Assembly: GCA_046590705.1 (NCBI GenBank)
Contig: JBKJUK010000054.1
Span: 1 to 12,646 of the forward strand
Reading direction: 5' to 3'
Source: JBKJUK01 sp046590705
GTDB lineage: Bacteria > Acidobacteriota > Thermoanaerobaculia > Gp7-AA8
DNA length: 12,646 nucleotides
A program made the position numbers and the translations under genes. The notes under the pieces were generated by a model, which saw only the letters and a program-made list of their open reading frames with translations, did not search any database and was not told the origin of the DNA. This document shows positions 1 through 7,508 of this stretch, in pieces (position 1 is the stretch's first letter; each line of letters starts with the position of its first letter).

Positions 1-226
1 AGACTGCAATATGGCTGCATCGCCGGGGACCCTCCTCTTAGCTTGATTCGCCAAAAAGAGTTTAGAAGAGACCCCGGCGTCTCCGTCTCCAAAAGTCTAA
101 TTTGGACAAGAGTGGCAATCCTGCCTGTGGCGCGCTGCATGAGTTCTACGCCATGGCATGGGCCACCTGACACTCCGCCACAGGCAGGATGGCCTGTGCC
201 ACACAATTGCAGGCAGCGACCAGCAA
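1..226. other. Non-coding flank downstream of the VWFA gene
   Basis: No open frame here has a credible start, ribosome binding site or recognisable protein. The stretch lies downstream of the minus-strand VWFA gene. It holds an 8-bp inverted repeat (cgccgggg at 21-28, ccccggcg at 72-79) and the nested palindromes described separately at 114-202. No stem followed by a T-run was seen that would make a clear intrinsic terminator for the VWFA gene. Confidence 0.7.
114..202. repeat. Nested palindromic (REP/BIME-like) intergenic element
   Basis: The 15-mer atcctgcctgtggcg (118-132) has its exact reverse complement at 176-190. With one mismatch the arms extend outward by three more pairs (114-116 with 192-194). 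The right arm also forms a second small hairpin with the next bases: cacaggc at 179-185 pairs with gcctgtg at 192-198 across a 6-nt loop. A third partial copy, ggcctgtgccac, sits at 191-202. Alternative pairing of related units is typical of REP/BIME-like elements. A role in RNA 3'-end formation for the VWFA transcript is possible, but no T-run is present. Copy number elsewhere in the genome is unknown from this window. Confidence 0.6.
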
Positions 227-1921
227 TCAGCGTAGATCGGCTGCGAGGATGTCGCGACGTTCGAAACCGGTGGAGTTTGACAGATCATCGATGACACCAA
301 CCGAGATCTTGTTTCTACCTCCGGCCATCAGAAGTTCCACCGCGTAAGTGAAGTGCTTCCCTTTCATCTTCTCGAGTTCCAAAGGGGAGAAGCGTAGCGG
401 CTGATTGCGTTGGGTCACGTCGGACATATCTCCGTTCTTGTCGGCGACGCCGAGGAAGATCGAGAATCCTCCGGCCAGGGTCTCGCCCTGGGGAATCAGG
501 GTCAGTGACTCCATGGGGATGTGAATTTCCACGGGCACTTTGAATTTATCTTCGAAGGCCACCGGGCGTCCGGTGACGACGGTGATGCGGAGGTCGTTCG
601 CTTTGGTGGGATAGAAGAGATTTGCCACGACGCGATCGGTCATCTCGGTCGGAACCGATTTCTCGACGAAGGTCCGGCGTGAGCGGGCCACGTAGTTGCG
701 GTTCTTCATCTTCACTTCGACCGATCGTTGACGATCGACTCGTTCAGTAGAAGACCGATAGCCGAGCGAGTAGTAGGAGCCGAGGTCGCGGGTGATTCTC
801 TTGAGTCCATCGGCGAAGTTGTTCGTGCCGAGTGTGGCTACGCCGCCAGTCATGTCGGCCATGAGCGCGAGGGAGTCAGTGCTGTTCGAGACTGCGGACT
901 GCTGCACCTGGAAGGAGACGGGCCGATTGTTCTCGGCCGACATTTCGTTGTTCCCCACCAGACCGCCGGCATGAATCGGGTAGATGGTGATTCCGTTGGC
1001 ATTGGCGGCACGTGCCACTGCCGAGATGAGACTGCTGCTCTCGAAAGACATTCCTTCGAGCAGGCTGCTGCCGCTGCCCTGCCAGTCCTGTTTCTCCCGT
1101 TTCAGATCGTCGATGTATTGAAACATCTCGCGTCCCGGCTGCATCGGAAATCCTTCGCTGGTCATCACCATGACTTTCTTGCCCTCGACGCCGGCGAGAG
1201 TGGAGAGCAGGCCGGTTACGGCGCTGACGGTCTGGCGCAGGTCATGTTCGACGGACTGGGCGTATTGTCTCGCAGCCCCGATGGCAGATTCGTAGGTGCG
1301 CGCCTCGCGGATCTGTGACTCGACGCCTCTACGCTCGCTCATGTTCTGCGCGCCGTAGCTGCTTTCACCGAGGATGCTGTCGAGCGACTGCTGGATCTGA
1401 ATCACGTCGGGCGTGAACGGGACCCGGATCTTCATGCTCCGGTTCCAGGTGGCGACCATTGCTTCATCGCCGGGACGCATGGTCTCGGCGGCGAACTCTT
1501 TCATCGACTTGAAAACGCGGTTCCTGCTGAGCGGGTTGAGCGAAAGGTTGTCGACGAAGAAGATGATCTTCCGCTTCTGCTGATCGGGAAGTTCTACGGG
1601 AAGCGGCTGCTTGACAGCGGTGGGCGAGGTCCCTCGCGCGGGTTGCTTCGGGGTGGTCGTGCCTTTGGTCCGATCGGCCACTTCGTAGAAGTTGGTGATT
1701 TTCTGCTGGATGCGATTCTCGACGATCTCGAATTCGCTGACATCGAGTCCGTGCACCGGGTTGCCTTTTCGATCGGTGACCACGACATCGACATTCACAA
1801 CCCGGACGTTGACGGTTTCCATGAGCTTTGGCAGAGGCTCAGGCTTCTCCTGTGCGGAGAGGGGAACAGTTGGCGTGACGAGTAGTGTTGCCAGCAGACA
1901 GGTTGCGATCGATCGTTTCAA
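227..1921 (-). CDS. Secreted VWFA-related acidobacterial protein
   Basis: This is a 564-residue exported protein of unknown physiological role. Residues 1-23 form a signal peptide (MKR, hydrophobic core, cleavage near SAQ-E), so the mature protein is probably periplasmic or cell-surface. Residues 36-80 hold the short segment typical of the acidobacterial VWFA-related family (VRVVNVDVVVTDRKG...VHGLDVSEFEIVEN...QKITNFYEV). A von Willebrand A-like fold follows from about 117 to 400. Its first strand ends in D124-N-L-S-L, so the usual metal-site motif DxSxS is only partly kept. A strand VMVMTSEGF lies near 250-258. The last 120 residues look like a separate beta-rich domain. The start is TTG at 1919-1921, chosen because GGAGGAG lies 5 nt upstream and the signal peptide begins there. 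The gene stands alone and is divergent from dapF. Family assignment is good; function is unknown. Confidence 0.88.
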   Translation of the reverse strand: MKRSIATCLLATLLVTPTVPLSAQEKPEPLPKLMETVNVRVVNVDVVVTDRKGNPVHGLDVSEFEIVENRIQQKITNFYEVADRTKGTTTPKQPARGTSPTAVKQPLPVELPDQQKRKIIFFVDNLSLNPLSRNRVFKSMKEFAAETMRPGDEAMVATWNRSMKIRVPFTPDVIQIQQSLDSILGESSYGAQNMSERRGVESQIREARTYESAIGAARQYAQSVEHDLRQTVSAVTGLLSTLAGVEGKKVMVMTSEGFPMQPGREMFQYIDDLKREKQDWQGSGSSLLEGMSFESSSLISAVARAANANGITIYPIHAGGLVGNNEMSAENNRPVSFQVQQSAVSNSTDSLALMADMTGGVATLGTNNFADGLKRITRDLGSYYSLGYRSSTERVDRQRSVEVKMKNRNYVARSRRTFVEKSVPTEMTDRVVANLFYPTKANDLRITVVTGRPVAFEDKFKVPVEIHIPMESLTLIPQGETLAGGFSIFLGVADKNGDMSDVTQRNQPLRFSPLELEKMKGKHFTYAVELLMAGGRNKISVGVIDDLSNSTGFERRDILAADLR

Positions 1922-1926
1922 GGGGT

Positions 1927-1933
1927 CTCCTCC
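1927..1933 (-). promoter_or_regulatory. Strong Shine-Dalgarno fixing the TTG start
   Basis: On the minus strand this reads GGAGGAG, followed by ACCCC and then TTG (1921-1919). The strong match and 5-nt spacing, with a signal peptide starting directly after, decide that the VWFA gene begins at a TTG codon. Confidence 0.75.
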
Positions 1934-2065
1934 GGGTCAACAGCGGCGCGTGGCGCAAGGCCGAGCACTGCTATCGTAGTTCAGGACTTATGGTAGTTAC
2001 ATCTTTGACGAGCCAGCATGCGAAAAGACTCGCTCGCTGGCTGGTCTTCCCTGAATGAAAGGGAT

Positions 2066-2070
2066 GGAGG
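2066..2070 (+). promoter_or_regulatory. Shine-Dalgarno of dapF
   Basis: GGAGG, 10 nt before ATG 2081. It favours this start over the upstream in-frame ATG at 2018, which has no comparable site. Confidence 0.6.
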
Positions 2071-2080
2071 CAAAATTCCG

Positions 2081-3004
2081 ATGCTTCGCGGTCTGACGAC
2101 GGCACCAGGCGGCAGTAGTGCCACTCCCTCCTTTTCCAAAATGGCGGGAGGCGGAAACGACTTCATTGTGATCGATAACCGCACTGGCTTCATTACCGAG
2201 CCCGGGCCTCTGGCGCAGCGATTCTGCACCCGAAGGCTGTCTGTGGGCGCGGATGGACTCATCCTCATCGAGTCCTCAGTACGCGCAACCTTCAGGATGG
2301 TCTACCTCAACGCTGATGGCACGCGAGCGGACTTTTGCGCGAACGGAACGCGCTGTGCGGCACGCTTCGCGTTTCTGAATGTCATCGCTCCCCGAAAGAT
2401 GACCATCGAAACTGACTCCGGAATCGTGGGAGCCGAGATCGCCGAGCAGAATGTGACTCTCCTGCTTCCGCCACCGCACGGCTTCAGGTTGCTCCGCCCG
2501 CTGCAGGCTGAGAGCGGGCGGATGATCAATGGAAGTTTTCTCATGGTCGGAGTGCCGCACTACGTGATCTTTCTTCGAGACGAGATCTGGCGTCACGACG
2601 TGACTCCTCTGGGACGAGAGCTTCGTCATCATCCCGAGCTGGCCCCTGAAGGGGCGAACATCAACTTTGTGAGAGTGAGAGGGCGGAATGCTCTGGAGGT
2701 GAGGACCTACGAGCGGGGAGTGGAAGAAGAGACGCTGGCCTGTGGCTCGGGTGTTGTGGCCTCGACTGTGACCAGTGCGCTCATGGGACGAGTCGAGAGC
2801 CCGGTATCGGTGAGAACACGAAGCGGAATCGTCTTCAGTCTGAGTTTTCGAACAACGGGGGAAGGCGCGGAAAAAGTGATCGATCAGATTCGGTTCACCG
2901 GTGATGCGCGGCTGATCTACAAGGCCTCGACGACGGCGGAAACCGGTCAGGGGTTCGATCCCGACTGGGTGCGCGCGCCGACGGAGTTGCCTCCGCCGCC
3001 GTAG
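2081..3004 (+). CDS. dapF: Diaminopimelate epimerase
   Basis: DapF interconverts LL- and meso-diaminopimelate in the cytoplasm, the penultimate step of lysine synthesis and the source of meso-DAP for peptidoglycan. From ATG 2081 the product has 307 residues. Family landmarks appear in order: FSKMAGGGNDFIVIDN near the N-terminus, N77-A-D-G, the first catalytic cysteine C86 in FCANGTRC, GVPHYVIF, GANINFVRV, then YERG-EEETLACGSG with the second catalytic cysteine C221. These fit the two-cysteine, cofactor-independent mechanism. The motif around C86 is usually CGNG; here it is CANG. About 18 residues precede the conserved start and a tail of about 25 residues, ending ELPPPP, follows the conserved core, so the protein is longer than the usual 270-280. 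A different member of the same racemase fold is possible but less likely. The neighbouring glycan genes need not share its pathway. Confidence 0.92.
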   Translation: MLRGLTTAPGGSSATPSFSKMAGGGNDFIVIDNRTGFITEPGPLAQRFCTRRLSVGADGLILIESSVRATFRMVYLNADGTRADFCANGTRCAARFAFLNVIAPRKMTIETDSGIVGAEIAEQNVTLLLPPPHGFRLLRPLQAESGRMINGSFLMVGVPHYVIFLRDEIWRHDVTPLGRELRHHPELAPEGANINFVRVRGRNALEVRTYERGVEEETLACGSGVVASTVTSALMGRVESPVSVRTRSGIVFSLSFRTTGEGAEKVIDQIRFTGDARLIYKASTTAETGQGFDPDWVRAPTELPPPP

Positions 3005-3007
3005 AAT
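3002..3007 (+). promoter_or_regulatory. Possible -10 box before the glycan operon
   Basis: TAGAAT, one mismatch from the TATAAT consensus, overlaps the dapF stop codon. No good -35 box was seen 16-18 nt upstream, so the call is weak. Transcription from here would start near 3013, just before the 3019-3091 hairpin. The same cgccgtagaat 11-mer occurs before the 142-aa gene (11811-11821), but a shared 11-mer in a window of this size is not significant alone. Confidence 0.25.
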
Positions 3008-3018
3008 AGAGAGATTGA

Positions 3019-3091
3019 TAGCCCGCATTTCTCACGCTCCTTCGTTGCTATCCGCCGCCCGCAGGAGAAGGGATGTGAGAAATGCGGGCTA
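3019..3091 (+). repeat. Long hairpin covering SD and start codon of the 518-aa gene
   Basis: The 17-mer tagcccgcatttctcac (3019-3035) and its exact reverse complement (3075-3091) flank 39 nt. The stem continues inward imperfectly (ccttc 3039-3043 with gaagg 3067-3071, after one mismatch and wobble pairs), leaving a loop of about 23 nt. In RNA, the start codon AUG 3082-3084 pairs with 3026-3028, and the AAGG of the ribosome binding site (3068-3071) pairs with CCTT (3039-3042). It could be a translational control leader, an intercistronic processing or stability hairpin after dapF, or a REP-like mobile palindrome that happens to supply the start codon. No T-run follows, so a simple intrinsic terminator is unlikely. 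Confidence 0.75.
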
Positions 3092-4638
3092 GACGCTCTC
3101 TGATCCCGCGGTTTTGCGCGGCCGTCGCTTCCTCGTTCGCCATCGCCTGGATCTCTTCGATTCTTCCGGCGCGGACACCCGTCGATCAGGCCTCGTCGAT
3201 CCTGCCGTTGGTGCTCTGGCTGCTGATGGTGATCGACGGCGGCTGGGTAAGACTTCGCTTCGCACCGCTGGCCGGGTTCCTGCTCGCGGCCGCTACTCTG
3301 ATTCCCGACCCCTTCGTCCGGACAGCTGCCATCGGGGTGGTGTTCTCGACGGCCATGTTCGACTTCCTTCTGCAATCGTCGGATGGCAGGTCGGTGCCGC
3401 TCCGTACCGCGCTGCTGGTTTCCTGTACTACCCTCCTCGCGGCGCGGCTGATCCCTCTACCGGATTTCCAAGTTGCTGCCCTGGCCACAGTTCTCGTGGC
3501 GCTGACTCTGATGCTGATTGTTGCAGTGAGTCGGGAAGGCCTCGTGCCCTGGCACCTGCTGACGCTCTGCCTGATGATCGGGATGACGGCGGGTGATCTG
3601 GAGTTTGGCCGAGTTTTTCTGCCGTTACTCCTGATTGGACTGATCGCAGGGAGCCGTCGGAGCAATCCGGTCGTGTTACTGATGGTCGCAGGCGCTGCCC
3701 TCGTGGTCGGGAAACCGGCCATGCCTTTTTTGCTCGCCGCTGTGACGGCGATCGCGTTCGATCAATTCCTGCGGTTCTCGCGCAGGTTCGCACGCTTCGA
3801 TGGAAGTCTCGAAGTGCGAAGTCAGGATCCCGCGCGCCGCAGTAACGCAAGCATGATCGCTGCTGGCGTGATCCTTGGTCTCGGGGCCTTCACGCTCGGG
3901 CCGTATGAAAGTCTGCTACTGCTCCTCTGCGCCTTCACTCTGGTGGCCGCTGGGTTTGATCTCTCGATGGACGATGCAGGTTACGTGGCTGCCAGGGGCC
4001 TGCTTTTCGGCATGCTGATCTTTCTGGGATGGAGTGGCGCGTTGCTGGCCGGCCTGTTTCCTTCGACCTTTCCTGCAGGCTTACTTCTGCTGGCCCTGAT
4101 CGCGCTGCCCTTCCTTCTGCCTTCGCGAATCCCGCTGATTGTGCATGGCGCCGGTTGCGCGGTCCTCGTTGCGCTGCTGTGCGCTGGACCGTTGGGCGAT
4201 CGGCGCCTGGAGCATTCCTGGGGGATTGCGCTTTCTCCCGGACAGCATTCGGACATGCGCATCGATGATCGCTGGCGCGAGATCGGAGTGGTGATCTCCG
4301 CCGCTGCTACGGGTGGGCTCGACTCGGAGACTGTGGTGGGCACGGTCGAGATGATCGACAGCAGCGGTCGCGTCTATCGCAGGAAACTGACGCTGCGCGA
4401 TCTGCACGACTGGGCCGTTCTTCGGATCGATCAGAAGTGGCGAAGCGCGTCACTGCTGCCGAGGAAGCCGGCGCCACGTCTGACCGGATGGGGACGAGAG
4501 GCTTTTCTGTCGGGAGATGGCGAGATTGGCCTTGCTGACTTCGAAACTCCCGGTCTGCTTCGGGTGACCGCGTCGCCTGACCTTCCGCAGCAGGTTCGTA
4601 TTCAGCTTGAAAGGGTTCGGTATGCTGCAGTCCATTGA
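3082..4638 (+). CDS. Polytopic membrane protein of unknown function
   Basis: This 518-residue protein is not recognised. Residues 1-370 are very hydrophobic, with roughly 11-13 candidate membrane helices broken by short Arg-rich loops (for example near 231-254, RFSRRFARFDG...). Residues 371-518 are soluble, with alternating strand-like segments (EIGVVISAAATG, TVVGTVEMIDSSG, LRVTASP), suggesting a beta-rich domain, probably outside the cytoplasm. ATG 3082 is preceded by AAGGGA at 8 nt; both lie in the 3019-3091 hairpin. Its 3' end overlaps the GT-C gene by 17 nt, which suggests coupled translation. The next gene has the same plan of many helices plus a C-terminal beta-rich domain, so this could be a diverged GT-C-like enzyme, a polymerase or ligase, or a partner of that enzyme. 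No acidic GT-C motif stands out in the first loop. Confidence 0.8.
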   Translation: MRARRSLIPRFCAAVASSFAIAWISSILPARTPVDQASSILPLVLWLLMVIDGGWVRLRFAPLAGFLLAAATLIPDPFVRTAAIGVVFSTAMFDFLLQSSDGRSVPLRTALLVSCTTLLAARLIPLPDFQVAALATVLVALTLMLIVAVSREGLVPWHLLTLCLMIGMTAGDLEFGRVFLPLLLIGLIAGSRRSNPVVLLMVAGAALVVGKPAMPFLLAAVTAIAFDQFLRFSRRFARFDGSLEVRSQDPARRSNASMIAAGVILGLGAFTLGPYESLLLLLCAFTLVAAGFDLSMDDAGYVAARGLLFGMLIFLGWSGALLAGLFPSTFPAGLLLLALIALPFLLPSRIPLIVHGAGCAVLVALLCAGPLGDRRLEHSWGIALSPGQHSDMRIDDRWREIGVVISAAATGGLDSETVVGTVEMIDSSGRVYRRKLTLRDLHDWAVLRIDQKWRSASLLPRKPAPRLTGWGREAFLSGDGEIGLADFETPGLLRVTASPDLPQQVRIQLERVRYAAVH

Positions 4639-6559
4639 GCGTCTCCCTCTGCTCTTTCTGCTGACTCTGGGAACAGGGTTGATGCCGTACCTGCTTCTGC
4701 GTTCGGGGCGACGCGCATGGCTCGGAATCGATGTGGTCATTTCGTTTGCTGCCTGCTCGATCTGGCTGGCGGCATCGGTCCTGCGCATCCCGGTGGATGC
4801 CGATCTGTTTGTGGCGCTGCTGGCCGCTGCAAAGTGCGTCGCATTTTTCTCGCTGGTGGCACTCGACGCTACCGAGCTTGCGCGAATGACGGCTGGACGC
4901 TTCGCGGCTTACGCGCTCATGGCCTATGTCTGCCTCATTCCGCACACGCTGCAATGGCCGATCGACGGTGACGAGCCGTATTACCTGTTGATGACCGAGT
5001 CGGTGATCTCGGATTCCGACTTCGACCTCCGGAATCAGTATCAGCACCTCGATCAGTCGGAGACCGGCCGCCTCGACCTGCAGCCTCAGCCGGGCGACCC
5101 TGTTGGACGGGAGGGCGAGCAGCGGTCCCGTCACGAGCCCTTCCTCGCGGTTCTGCTTGTTCCAGGATACGTTCTTGGTGGCCTGTACGGCGCAGTACTG
5201 ACCATGGCGCTCTTCGCGACATTGCTGGCCCGATCGCTTTTTCTTCTTCTCGAAGAATACGGCGTGGAAGCGAGAGTCCGGATCGCAGTGGTGGCTCTGC
5301 TGTCACTTGCCGCTCCAGTCATCTTCTACGCCGTACGGATCTGGCCGGAGATTCCGGCAGCGTGGCTTCTGACTGAGGCACTGAGAGGTCGCAGACGCAA
5401 CGAGCCTGCTCGCATCCTGCTCGCGCTGGCGGCTATGTCACTTCTCAAATTACGTTTCGTGGTGATCGCTGCGGCCTTTCTTCTTGAGCTACTCATCAAC
5501 AGGCGTCGCGACCGAAAGGTTGTTCTGCTGGCGGCCGCGGCGCTGTTGTTACCGTCGCTGATCGTTTTCTACCTGAGCGGAAGCCCGTCGAATGTTCATA
5601 CAGCTGGTCAGCTCTCGACGTACTCCGCGCTGAAGCTGATGCGCGGAATCTTCGGCGTTCTACTCGATGGTCAGGCCGGACTTCTCTTTCATGCGCCATT
5701 CTGGTTGGCAGCTGTGATTGCTGGAGCCGCTTCGCTGCGATGGAAGCGAGACTGGTTTTATCTGCTCGTGGCACTTCCTTACCTGCTTCTGCTACTTCCC
5801 CGCGACGAATGGCACGGAGGATGGGCTCCGCCTCTTCGCTACCTGGTGGTCTTCACACCGCTCATTGCGCTTGGTGGAGCGAGGCTGCTCGTTCGATGCA
5901 GGCCCGCTGTCCCTCTGCTTGCCATCACTGCCTCGCTGATCACCATCTTCGGTCTGGCAAAACCCTGGGCCCTCTTTCACATTGCCAATGGAGAAAGCCG
6001 GATGGGCGAGGCCTTGAGCCGGACTTTCTCTGCAGATGTATCGCGCACGATTCCGAGTTTCATACGCATGAACGATGCTGCAATCGTGGCCTCCGGCGCT
6101 CTGATCGTGTTCTTTCTTTTGATTTCAATCAGACCGCTGCGTCGGGCCATGGCGTCGCACGTCACTTCGCTCTTTACCGCGATTGCGAGTCTGGTGCTGG
6201 CAGGATGTGTGGCTGTGGCATTCACTCCCGCAGAGACTGTGCATCTCGAGGATGCGCATGTGCGCAAAGTGGGAGGCTCGCTTTATCCTGACGAGTACAT
6301 GGTGGCCCGATTCAGGTTCGAGGGTGGGTGGGAAATGAAGGCTGGTGATTCCGCCTCGTTCAAGATGGCATCGGGGCCGGTCAGACTTCGCTATTCCAGT
6401 ACCGCCGGGGCAAGCATGCGCTTCAACGCCATCACGGTCGCGCTTCCCTCCACGAACGGTTCGTATCAGATTGTGTCGATTCCTTCCTTTCCCGGCGGCC
6501 TGGCGGAGATCTCGATGATCGAGGGTGGGGCAGTGCTGGAGAGGATCTCGGTTGACTGA
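4622..6559 (+). CDS. GT-C (GT39/ArnT-like) membrane glycosyltransferase
   Basis: The 645-residue product looks like an integral membrane glycosyltransferase of the GT-C fold, which uses a polyprenyl-phosphate sugar donor and works on the periplasmic face. After two or three N-terminal helices comes an external loop with I114-D-G-D-E-P-Y-Y-L; the D/E pair here matches the catalytic or metal-binding loop motif of GT39-like enzymes. A long polar loop with SDFDLRNQY follows, then more helices. H398-G-G-W-...-R406-Y resembles the GGW..GPRY motif before a late helix in this group. About ten or more helices are present, the last near 513-535, followed by a beta-rich C-terminal domain of about 105 residues. 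ATG 4622 was chosen over TTG 4607 because AAGGG lies 6 nt before it. It overlaps the upstream gene by 17 nt. Fold assignment is fairly sure; donor and acceptor are unknown. Confidence 0.8.
   Translation: MLQSIERLPLLFLLTLGTGLMPYLLLRSGRRAWLGIDVVISFAACSIWLAASVLRIPVDADLFVALLAAAKCVAFFSLVALDATELARMTAGRFAAYALMAYVCLIPHTLQWPIDGDEPYYLLMTESVISDSDFDLRNQYQHLDQSETGRLDLQPQPGDPVGREGEQRSRHEPFLAVLLVPGYVLGGLYGAVLTMALFATLLARSLFLLLEEYGVEARVRIAVVALLSLAAPVIFYAVRIWPEIPAAWLLTEALRGRRRNEPARILLALAAMSLLKLRFVVIAAAFLLELLINRRRDRKVVLLAAAALLLPSLIVFYLSGSPSNVHTAGQLSTYSALKLMRGIFGVLLDGQAGLLFHAPFWLAAVIAGAASLRWKRDWFYLLVALPYLLLLLPRDEWHGGWAPPLRYLVVFTPLIALGGARLLVRCRPAVPLLAITASLITIFGLAKPWALFHIANGESRMGEALSRTFSADVSRTIPSFIRMNDAAIVASGALIVFFLLISIRPLRRAMASHVTSLFTAIASLVLAGCVAVAFTPAETVHLEDAHVRKVGGSLYPDEYMVARFRFEGGWEMKAGDSASFKMASGPVRLRYSSTAGASMRFNAITVALPSTNGSYQIVSIPSFPGGLAEISMIEGGAVLERISVD
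6538..6545 (+). promoter_or_regulatory. Shine-Dalgarno deciding a TTG start
   Basis: GGAGAGGA lies 6 nt before TTG 6552, inside the 3' end of the GT-C gene. It favours TTG 6552 over the in-frame GTG at 6525 for the next glycosyltransferase. Confidence 0.6.
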
Positions 6560-7508
6560 AGTCACTGCGATCGTGCTCGACTTCGACGGTGGTGACATGA
6601 CCGCGACATGCTTAGTGTCATTGCTACGGCAAAGCCGCGCTTTCGCTCGGGTGGTCGCTGTCGATAATGGTTCGAAGGTGCCACTGGCGCTCCGACTGAC
6701 GAAGTCTCTGCGCGACCAGATCGAGTTGATTCGTCTGAACGAAAACTGCGGGTTCACCGGCGGAATCAATCACGCCATGAAGTCGGTGCAGACTCCCCTC
6801 GTGGCCTGGATCAACAACGATGTCACTCTCGACCCGCGATGGCTCGAGGAAGTCGCGAAAGTGTTGGAATCGGCGAGCGGTGTGTCGGGAGCGCAGTCGC
6901 TCATCCTCGATGTTGATGGCCGCGTCGATGGCGCGGGGATTGAGATCGCTACTGGTACATATCAGCAGCGCTTTCATGGGATGCCTCCGGCTGCTTTCAC
7001 GAGCGACGGCTCGGAACTCACCGGAGAGCGGGCGCGCGCAACGCGCCCCTACACCGCCCCGGGCCTCCCGCTGGGGAAATTGAGCGAAGAGATCTGGAGC
7101 GTGTCAGGGACTGCGGCTCTTTTCGCGGTCGACAGCCTGCGCGCCTGTGGAAAGGACGGCGCTGTGCTTCATCCGGCCTTCTTCGCTTACTACGAAGATG
7201 TCGAACTCGGCGCGAGATTGCGCGCGTCTGGTTTGCGCTCACTGCTGGTCGGTGAACCGCTGGCCATGCATCGAGGCTCGCAGTCACGCGCGCGCCTTGG
7301 AAAGCTGGCGCTGCGATTGTCGGTGCGTAATCGATACTTCGTGAAACGGCTTCACCCGACCGTCGGATCCTGGGTCTCGTTGTTGCGGGAAGATGTCGCA
7401 AGAGTGACGGGATTGCTGATGCGGGGAATGTTGGGCGAAGTTGCGACGATCGTGACTGCCATGATTGAGGGTCTCGTTCATCCGATTCGGTGGAGTGAAG
7501 AGCAATGA
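6552..7508 (+). CDS. GT2-family glycosyltransferase
   Basis: This soluble, inverting GT-A-fold glycosyltransferase would use a nucleotide-sugar donor at the cytoplasmic face; it resembles the WbbL/rhamnosyltransferase-like group. From TTG 6552 it has 318 residues. Visible landmarks are the N-terminal strand VTAIVLDF, V37-D-N-G-S (nucleotide binding), NENCGFTGGINHAM, I87-N-N-D90 in the place of the DxD metal motif, SVSGTAALF, and YYE215-D216VELGARLR with the likely catalytic acidic pair, then the H-R-G-S segment. The first strand reads LDFDGG instead of the more usual NYNG or TWN, a mild divergence. The start overlaps the GT-C stop by 8 nt. A non-ATG start embedded in the preceding gene suggests coupled translation. 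Family call is firm; the sugar and linkage cannot be read from sequence. Confidence 0.86.
   Translation: MTEVTAIVLDFDGGDMTATCLVSLLRQSRAFARVVAVDNGSKVPLALRLTKSLRDQIELIRLNENCGFTGGINHAMKSVQTPLVAWINNDVTLDPRWLEEVAKVLESASGVSGAQSLILDVDGRVDGAGIEIATGTYQQRFHGMPPAAFTSDGSELTGERARATRPYTAPGLPLGKLSEEIWSVSGTAALFAVDSLRACGKDGAVLHPAFFAYYEDVELGARLRASGLRSLLVGEPLAMHRGSQSRARLGKLALRLSVRNRYFVKRLHPTVGSWVSLLREDVARVTGLLMRGMLGEVATIVTAMIEGLVHPIRWSEEQ

Noticed and set aside
43..294. Small plus-strand open frame in the left flank
   Set aside because: It runs through the inverted repeats and into the VWFA gene antisense, with no ribosome site or recognisable protein features.
2005..2042. TTGACG as a -35 box and an agccagc/gctggct hairpin before dapF
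   Set aside because: No -10-like hexamer lies 16-18 nt after TTGACG, and a 7-bp stem with an 18-nt loop is weak and easily due to chance.
2276..3028. Long minus-strand open frame (250 codons) opposite dapF
   Set aside because: It is the antisense of a strongly supported dapF gene, has Arg/His/Ser-rich composition and no ribosome site or recognisable motif.
3019..3091. Intrinsic terminator of dapF
   Set aside because: The stem is long and strong but has no T-run on its 3' side, and it continues into the coding region of the next gene.
4307..5134. Minus-strand open frame of 275 codons across the junction of the two membrane protein genes
   Set aside because: Its composition (Arg, Ser, Gln, Asp-rich, low hydrophobicity pattern) is that of an antisense shadow in GC-rich DNA, and both sense genes are well supported.
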